Assembly (NCBI GenBank): GCA_002104905.1
Contig: MCFE01000796.1
Location: forward strand, 1 to 35,388
From: Basidiobolus meristosporus CBS 931.73
Taxonomy: Eukaryota; Basidiobolomycota; Basidiobolomycetes; Basidiobolales; Basidiobolaceae
DNA length: 35,388 nt
Reading direction: 5' to 3'
Part shown: positions 31,773 to 35,388 of the stretch, one piece after another
How the letters are laid out: every line of letters starts with the position of its first letter
Numbering within the stretch: the first letter of the stretch is position 1
Notes under the pieces: generated by a model
The model's database searches: none
The model's input: only the letters and a program-made list of their open reading frames with translations
What the model was told of the DNA's origin: nothing
Position numbers and translations under genes: made by a program

Positions 31773-33723
31773 TTAGGGGAGGGGAGGGAAAGTTACCAAG
31801 TTAGTGAAATCTTTATTTGAGTTAAGAACTAATCTAAGTACAAATAAAGAAGCCAATTAAGAGGTCTAGAACCTCTCTAATAAGTAATCTAATTTATGTT
31901 TTTTTTCATCTCTAATGTTTGTTTCAATAAAGTAAAGCTCATCAGGGGTAAATATAAAATTCAGGGGTTTTGGGGGAAGTACAAATTGTAGATGTTTCTG
32001 ATCAATATAATCCAAGACTGGAACCCAGCCTGGGATTAGGTGTAGTAGGAAAGGTGTGTGGACTTGTAAGTAGCTCTGCCACATAGATCTTAGATGGTCC
32101 TGAGCCAGTAGTCTTGGTTTCCCAGCTTTTTGAAGTTTTGAAGCAAGCTCTGTTACTACAGCAGAGCCAACCAGGGTGTGCCAGCAAGAAGATTTCAGGG
32201 AGGAGTTAGATTGAAGCCATTGTTTGATGGAGGGGTTATGTGATTTCTGAAGTTTGACTAGGAAGGAAGCCCGGAGATAGATCATTCGGATTTGGTATGG
32301 GTAGAACCCAAAGGCTCCATTAGTTGCATGGATATAGGGAGATACTGGAAGATAAGGTACCAGGGATCTGATACACTGATGGAGAAATTTATCCAGGCGG
32401 TGAAGTTCTCTGGAGGTAAGGGGTATAATGTGGAGACCAAATTCAAGTACCGGCAGTACATACTGCTTCAGAAGTATAGGGATCTTTTGAATTGGAGTGT
32501 CTGGAGTGACTACTACCAGAAGCTTTTTGAGAGCCTGTTGGGCAAGACGGATCCTATTATCCAGGTGGAGCTTTGAGTCAATCCCATGTTGACAAAACGG
32601 CAGACCTAGATATATTGCAGTTTGTTGTGGCAGAATGCTAGTGTTCTGTATAGTTGTAGTGCATCCAATTGGGACTGTCTTGGAAATTGAGAGTGAGAGG
32701 TTGTTGGCAGCCAAGTACTTCTCAATGATGGCAGTGTCTGCTATGGGATTAGGAGTAGCAATCTTGATATCATCCGCATAGAGAGTTAGTAGTGGATAGG
32801 GAGAGTCTGGTGAGGGGCCTTTTGGAAATAAAGGAAAGTCATGTAGGAATATCACAAATAGTAAGGGACCTAGAACAGATCCTTGGACTACTCCATTTGG
32901 AACCTCATAAGTCTCTGATGTACAACTTGGATGCAAAATTTTGGCTGAGTTCTCACAAAATAGAGAACATACAAGAAGGGTCATTGGTAGTGTGGTAACT
33001 GCTAATAGCTTTCTCCAAAGCAGAGCTCTGTCCACAGAGTCAAAGGCTTTAGTAATGTCAAACAGAATGGTTGGCAATGAGAATTGAAGTGAATGATCAT
33101 GGCTTAGCACTACAGCCATATCCAAGGAGAGTTTGGGCAAGAAGCCAAACTGAGAAGGATGGAATGGATATAGTTGAGATTGCAAGGATCTTGCTATCAT
33201 AAGCTCAAAGATTTTCCGGCAGGTTTGTAGGAGTGAAACTGGCCGGTAAGAACCTGGGAGTGAGTGTTTCCCCTTCCCTTTGTATAAGGGTATTACATTT
33301 GCCTGTGACCAGGCCTTTGGGGTAGTCAATTGTTGGGCACAGATAGAGTAGAATGGGAGAAGTAAGTGACTCATTTTGGAGTAGCACACCCGGAGTAGAT
33401 TGTAGGTAAGCAAGTCATGTCCAGGTGCAGTATTTGCAGGAAGCTTCTTTAAAATTTTCTCCAGAAGCTTTGCTGAAACCAAAATTGGAGATGTTGGACT
33501 GCTGGATATGTTACCAGTATGGTAGAAAGGAGGAGTGGGATGCACGGTTGAATCAAAGAATATAGGGGCCAGTTTGTCTGGTGATGGTATACTCCTTGCT
33601 TGGGGTCTCATGGCTTTGTATACTCTTGATATGGACCTTGTGGTGGCATTCATATCTACTAAGGGCAAGGTATCCATGATATGAGCCCATAATCTAGTAT
33701 GCTCAGTGATCTGTAGTGACTTG
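31773..33723 (-). mobile_element. RT-type LINE copy, 5'-truncated, intact frame (copy C)
   Basis: A 1.95-kb unit bounded on the centromere side by 'ttaggggaggggaggg' and on the telomere side by interstitial telomeric repeats (33724-33752). The 3' UTR (31777-31865) is very similar to that of copy A, including 'gtgaaatctttatttga' and 'tacaaataaagaagcca'. The coding part is the reverse transcriptase frame described separately. Confidence 0.9.
31866..33722 (-). CDS. Non-LTR (LINE) reverse transcriptase, 5'-partial ORF2
   Basis: Copies element RNA onto nicked or free DNA ends (target-primed reverse transcription). 618 codons are open from the truncation point; the first ATG is at 33677 (603 residues from it). 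Counted from that Met, motifs are GSYRPVSLLQTCRK at 143-155, ILFDITKAFDSVD at 204-216 with the first catalytic Asp, NGVVQGSVLGPLLF at 261-274, and catalytic YADD at 300-303. A C-terminal region with NGAFGFYPYQIRMIYLRAS follows, shared with copies B and E. The N-terminal endonuclease is missing because the unit is truncated: the frame runs open up to the telomeric repeat at 33724. No internal stop or shift, so this copy is young. It belongs with fungal LINE-type elements; I cannot assign the clade by eye. Confidence 0.92.
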   Translation of the reverse strand, partial: KSLQITEHTRLWAHIMDTLPLVDMNATTRSISRVYKAMRPQARSIPSPDKLAPIFFDSTVHPTPPFYHTGNISSSPTSPILVSAKLLEKILKKLPANTAPGHDLLTYNLLRVCYSKMSHLLLPFYSICAQQLTTPKAWSQANVIPLYKGKGKHSLPGSYRPVSLLQTCRKIFELMIARSLQSQLYPFHPSQFGFLPKLSLDMAVVLSHDHSLQFSLPTILFDITKAFDSVDRALLWRKLLAVTTLPMTLLVCSLFCENSAKILHPSCTSETYEVPNGVVQGSVLGPLLFVIFLHDFPLFPKGPSPDSPYPLLTLYADDIKIATPNPIADTAIIEKYLAANNLSLSISKTVPIGCTTTIQNTSILPQQTAIYLGLPFCQHGIDSKLHLDNRIRLAQQALKKLLVVVTPDTPIQKIPILLKQYVLPVLEFGLHIIPLTSRELHRLDKFLHQCIRSLVPYLPVSPYIHATNGAFGFYPYQIRMIYLRASFLVKLQKSHNPSIKQWLQSNSSLKSSCWHTLVGSAVVTELASKLQKAGKPRLLAQDHLRSMWQSYLQVHTPFLLHLIPGWVPVLDYIDQKHLQFVLPPKPLNFIFTPDELYFIETNIRDEKKHKLDYLLERF

Positions 33724-33752
33724 GTAGGGTTAGGGGTTAGGGGTTAGGGGGG
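33724..33752 (+). repeat. Interstitial telomeric repeat between LINE copies C and B
   Basis: TAGGGTTAGGGG, then TTAGGGG, then TTAGGGGGG: three to four telomere-like units, mostly the variant TTAGGGG, in the same orientation as the terminal telomere. They lie exactly between the truncated 5' end of copy C and the 3' end of copy B. Confidence 0.93.
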
Positions 33753-34352
33753 AGACAGTCACCAACAGGTGAAATCTTTATTTCAGTTGAAACAAAGAAG
33801 CCAGCGCTACTGTTGTAGCTTTGATACAAGAGTGTGTAGCTGAGGAGAATTTGTAGGTAAGTTAATAAGAAGTGATGATAGTTCTTCAGTGCTCAAGACA
33901 CTGTTCAGTGGGAAGGGGGGTAGCAAGAGAGGTAAGAATGACTTGTGAACAACATTAATGAGGGGAATGTGATAAGGATTGATATTCATCATAAAGGGAG
34001 TGTGCTGCTGCAGATATTGCTGCCAAAGGTCTGTCAAGTACTTCAGGTAGGCCAGCATGGGTTTTTCTGACTGCAGAATATAGTGTGCAAACTTCTTGAC
34101 TTCAGGATCTCCAAGTATAGTTCTCCAGCAGGAGTCAGGTGTTGTGTGGTGTGTTCTCTTCCAGGCCTTAATCAGTGGGTTGTTGCAGTTGTGAAGTCTG
34201 AGGTATAATCTGGTTCTAAGGTAGAGAAGTCTGATCTTATAGGGCATAAACCCAAAAGCACCAAGAATAGCATGTCTGTAGGGGCATTCAGGCAAATGAG
34301 GCGCCAAGGAGGTAGTGCACCATACTGCAAACTTGTCAAGCTTAGTGCAGTC
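33751..34352 (-). mobile_element. RT-type LINE copy, 5'-truncated (copy B)
   Basis: A 0.6-kb unit. Its 3' end is 'agacagtcaccaacaggtgaaatctttattt', preceded by the G-run of the interstitial telomeric repeat. The nearest relative is copy E at 16434, with near-identical 3' sequence. The 5' truncation at 34352 meets CTTAGGGGGAGGG, the junction with copy A. Confidence 0.88.
33807..34352 (-). CDS. C-terminal fragment of a LINE RT protein, 5'-partial
   Basis: 181 open codons covering the region after the RT core. It aligns with the end of the copy C protein: GAFGFMPYKIRLLYLRTRL against GAFGFYPYQIRMIYLRASF, and LWQQYLQQHTPFMMNINP against MWQSYLQVHTPFLLHLIP. The frame is open over the whole unit and is closed only by the TAA formed in the telomere-like junction (34353-34355). 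It lacks RT catalytic motifs, so alone it is inactive. It represents a second RT subfamily, distinct from copy C. Confidence 0.82.
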   Translation of the reverse strand, partial: DCTKLDKFAVWCTTSLAPHLPECPYRHAILGAFGFMPYKIRLLYLRTRLYLRLHNCNNPLIKAWKRTHHTTPDSCWRTILGDPEVKKFAHYILQSEKPMLAYLKYLTDLWQQYLQQHTPFMMNINPYHIPLINVVHKSFLPLLLPPFPLNSVLSTEELSSLLINLPTNSPQLHTLVSKLQQ

Positions 34353-35192
34353 TTAGGGGGAGGGAAAGTCACCAAAGTAGGTGAAATCTTTATTTGATTT
34401 CAGACAAGTCTAACTACAAATAAAGAAGCCAGCTGGGAATAGAAGATTCCCAAAGTAAACACTAAGTTGAATATGATTAAATCTAAGCTAAAGTTAAGGC
34501 AGTATCCCAGAGTACACTGGAGTTCAGGTTCATGGGGGAGTGAAGTAGATAAGCTTGAGAGATATAATAATCTTTGAGGAAGTGGGTAACAGCAGGTGAA
34601 GGGGAGTTTTTGATAAGTGAAGTGAATCTTGAGATCAGAGATTCCTCTAATGAGAAGGTCTTGTAAACTGGAGAATCAGGAAACTCTTTGAAGGCATGGT
34701 CAGTAGGTTCCCAGTAAAACTGGTCAGAGACATTTTGAGAGAATTGTTTAGCAATACTTTTGTCAAGTACTACCTCCAGAGTGTGATGGTTGATAAATCT
34801 CATGTTGACAATCTTGGATAAGTTGTAACCTTGTTGCTTGAGATACATCCTATGCTCAGATATAGGAATAAACTCTACATTGGCAAAGTAGCAGACAGCC
34901 CAGTCAGTAGCAGGAGGCAAATCAGAAGTGGCAGGAAACTTTCTTTTAGTCTTGGGAGGAGCAGCAGGATGTCTTGAGGAAGCAGGAACAGACTTTTTGA
35001 CAACTTCAGAGTAGGAAGAGTGAGCAGGAGCAGATAATTCTTGGGGAGTCTTGTTGGCAGGAAGAGTTGGCACAGGGACAATAGATTCTTGCAGATCAGA
35101 GAAGGCAGAAAAGAGCTTTTGAACTTGTTTCTTGAGTAGAGCATTTTCAGCTTCAACAAGTGCAAGCCTTTCCTCAAGGAAAGAAATCTGAA
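34352..35192 (-). mobile_element. ORF1-type LINE copy at the chromosome tip (copy A)
   Basis: The outermost unit. Its 3' end on the centromere side is CTTAGGGGGAGGG followed by a 3' UTR with 'ggtgaaatctttatttga' and 'tacaaataaagaagcca', matching copy C. ORF1 lies directly before this UTR and no RT is present. The 5' end is cut off by the telomere at 35193. Confidence 0.88.
34483..35190 (-). CDS. ORF1/Gag-like protein of the telomeric LINE, 5'-partial
   Basis: 235 open codons with no ATG near the truncated 5' end, so the true N-terminus is lost. The first ~30 residues form a leucine-zipper-like coiled coil (FLEERLALVEAENALLKKQV), as in many LINE ORF1 proteins, which oligomerise and bind RNA. 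A Pro/Ser/Lys-rich linker follows, with the basic stretch PPKTKRKFP. After that comes a compact domain starting DWAVCYFANVEFIP and running through NHHTLEVVLDK, which looks like the small alpha/beta RNA-binding-like domain of ORF1 proteins, then a helical C-terminus (HFLKDYYISQAYLLHSP). I infer an RNA-binding chaperone or Gag role. Copies D and F carry relatives. The odd point is that it sits immediately before the 3' UTR, without the RT frame that follows ORF1 in ordinary LINEs. Confidence 0.72.
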   Translation of the reverse strand, partial: QISFLEERLALVEAENALLKKQVQKLFSAFSDLQESIVPVPTLPANKTPQELSAPAHSSYSEVVKKSVPASSRHPAAPPKTKRKFPATSDLPPATDWAVCYFANVEFIPISEHRMYLKQQGYNLSKIVNMRFINHHTLEVVLDKSIAKQFSQNVSDQFYWEPTDHAFKEFPDSPVYKTFSLEESLISRFTSLIKNSPSPAVTHFLKDYYISQAYLLHSPMNLNSSVLWDTALTLA

Positions 35193-35388
35193 GGGTTAGG
35201 GTTAGGGTTAGGGTTAGGGTTAGGGTTAGGGTTAGGGTTAGGGTTAGGGTTAGGGTTAGGGGTTAGGGTTAGGGTTAGGGTTAGGGTTAGGGTTAGGGTT
35301 AGGGTTAGGGTTAGGGTTAGGGTTAGGGTTAGGGTTAGGGTTAGGGTTAGGGTTAGGGTTAGGGTTAGGGTTAGGGTTAGGGTTAGGT
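35193..35388 (+). repeat. Telomere, (TTAGGG)n
   Basis: About 32 tandem TTAGGG units running to the end of the window, in the orientation of a right chromosome end (G-rich strand 5'->3' toward the tip). One unit near 35256-35262 is the variant TTAGGGG, the type that dominates the interstitial repeats in the LINE array. The join to copy A is at 'ctgaagggttaggg'. Confidence 0.98.

Noticed and set aside
35193-35388. Regular short repeats as a possible CRISPR array
   Set aside because: The unit is 6 bp with no spacers; it is a telomere in a eukaryote.

Overview
This window is the right-hand end of a chromosome from a filamentous ascomycete (Pezizomycotina). The last ~196 bp are uninterrupted TTAGGG repeats on the + strand. 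The one spliced gene has 53-67 bp introns with GT/AG ends, there are fungal secreted proteins including one with a chitin-binding domain, and the transposons are of fungal LTR and non-LTR types. I cannot name the species. Extreme CpG loss in repeats is known from Onygenales such as Coccidioides, but that is only a hint.

Layout. 1-5.88 kb: AT-rich, almost CpG-free repeat graveyard with a solo copia LTR nested in gypsy remains and a decayed copia RT/RNase H-LTR relic. 5.9-9.9 kb: CpG-normal island with a five-exon DHA2-type MFS efflux pump behind a palindromic operator-like site. 10-11.6 kb: repeat desert with a small LINE 3'-end relic. 11.6-14.8 kb: second island with a secreted DUF3472-like plus chitin-binding protein. 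15.5-16.9 kb: a fossil two-copy LINE array. 17-25.3 kb: nested LTR elements, including a nearly complete copia element (18304-22985) inserted in the RNase H region of a gypsy relic. 26.3-29.3 kb: third island with a divergent pair, a small secreted protein and a second DUF3472-like secreted protein. 29.4-31.5 kb: LTR relics. 31.5-35.19 kb: a head-to-tail array of four 5'-truncated non-LTR retrotransposons, joined by telomere-like G-rich repeats and running directly into the telomere.

The most interesting system is the terminal array. All copies point with the 3' end toward the centromere, all end in a G-run merging with TTAGGG-like sequence, and they share a short 3' motif. They are of two kinds: copies carrying a reverse transcriptase, and copies carrying only an ORF1/Gag-like coiled-coil protein immediately before the same kind of 3' UTR. 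This resembles the division of labour in Drosophila HeT-A/TART and Magnaporthe MoTeR1/MoTeR2 and suggests a two-component telomere-targeted retrotransposon family. Older copies at 15.5-16.7 kb and 10.07 kb have the same orientation and may mark former chromosome ends.

The protein-coding genes look like typical subtelomeric accessory genes: an efflux pump and three secreted proteins, two of them diverged paralogues facing each other across the retrotransposon block. Four genes share a TATA-like box 38-40 nt before the (likely) start codon.
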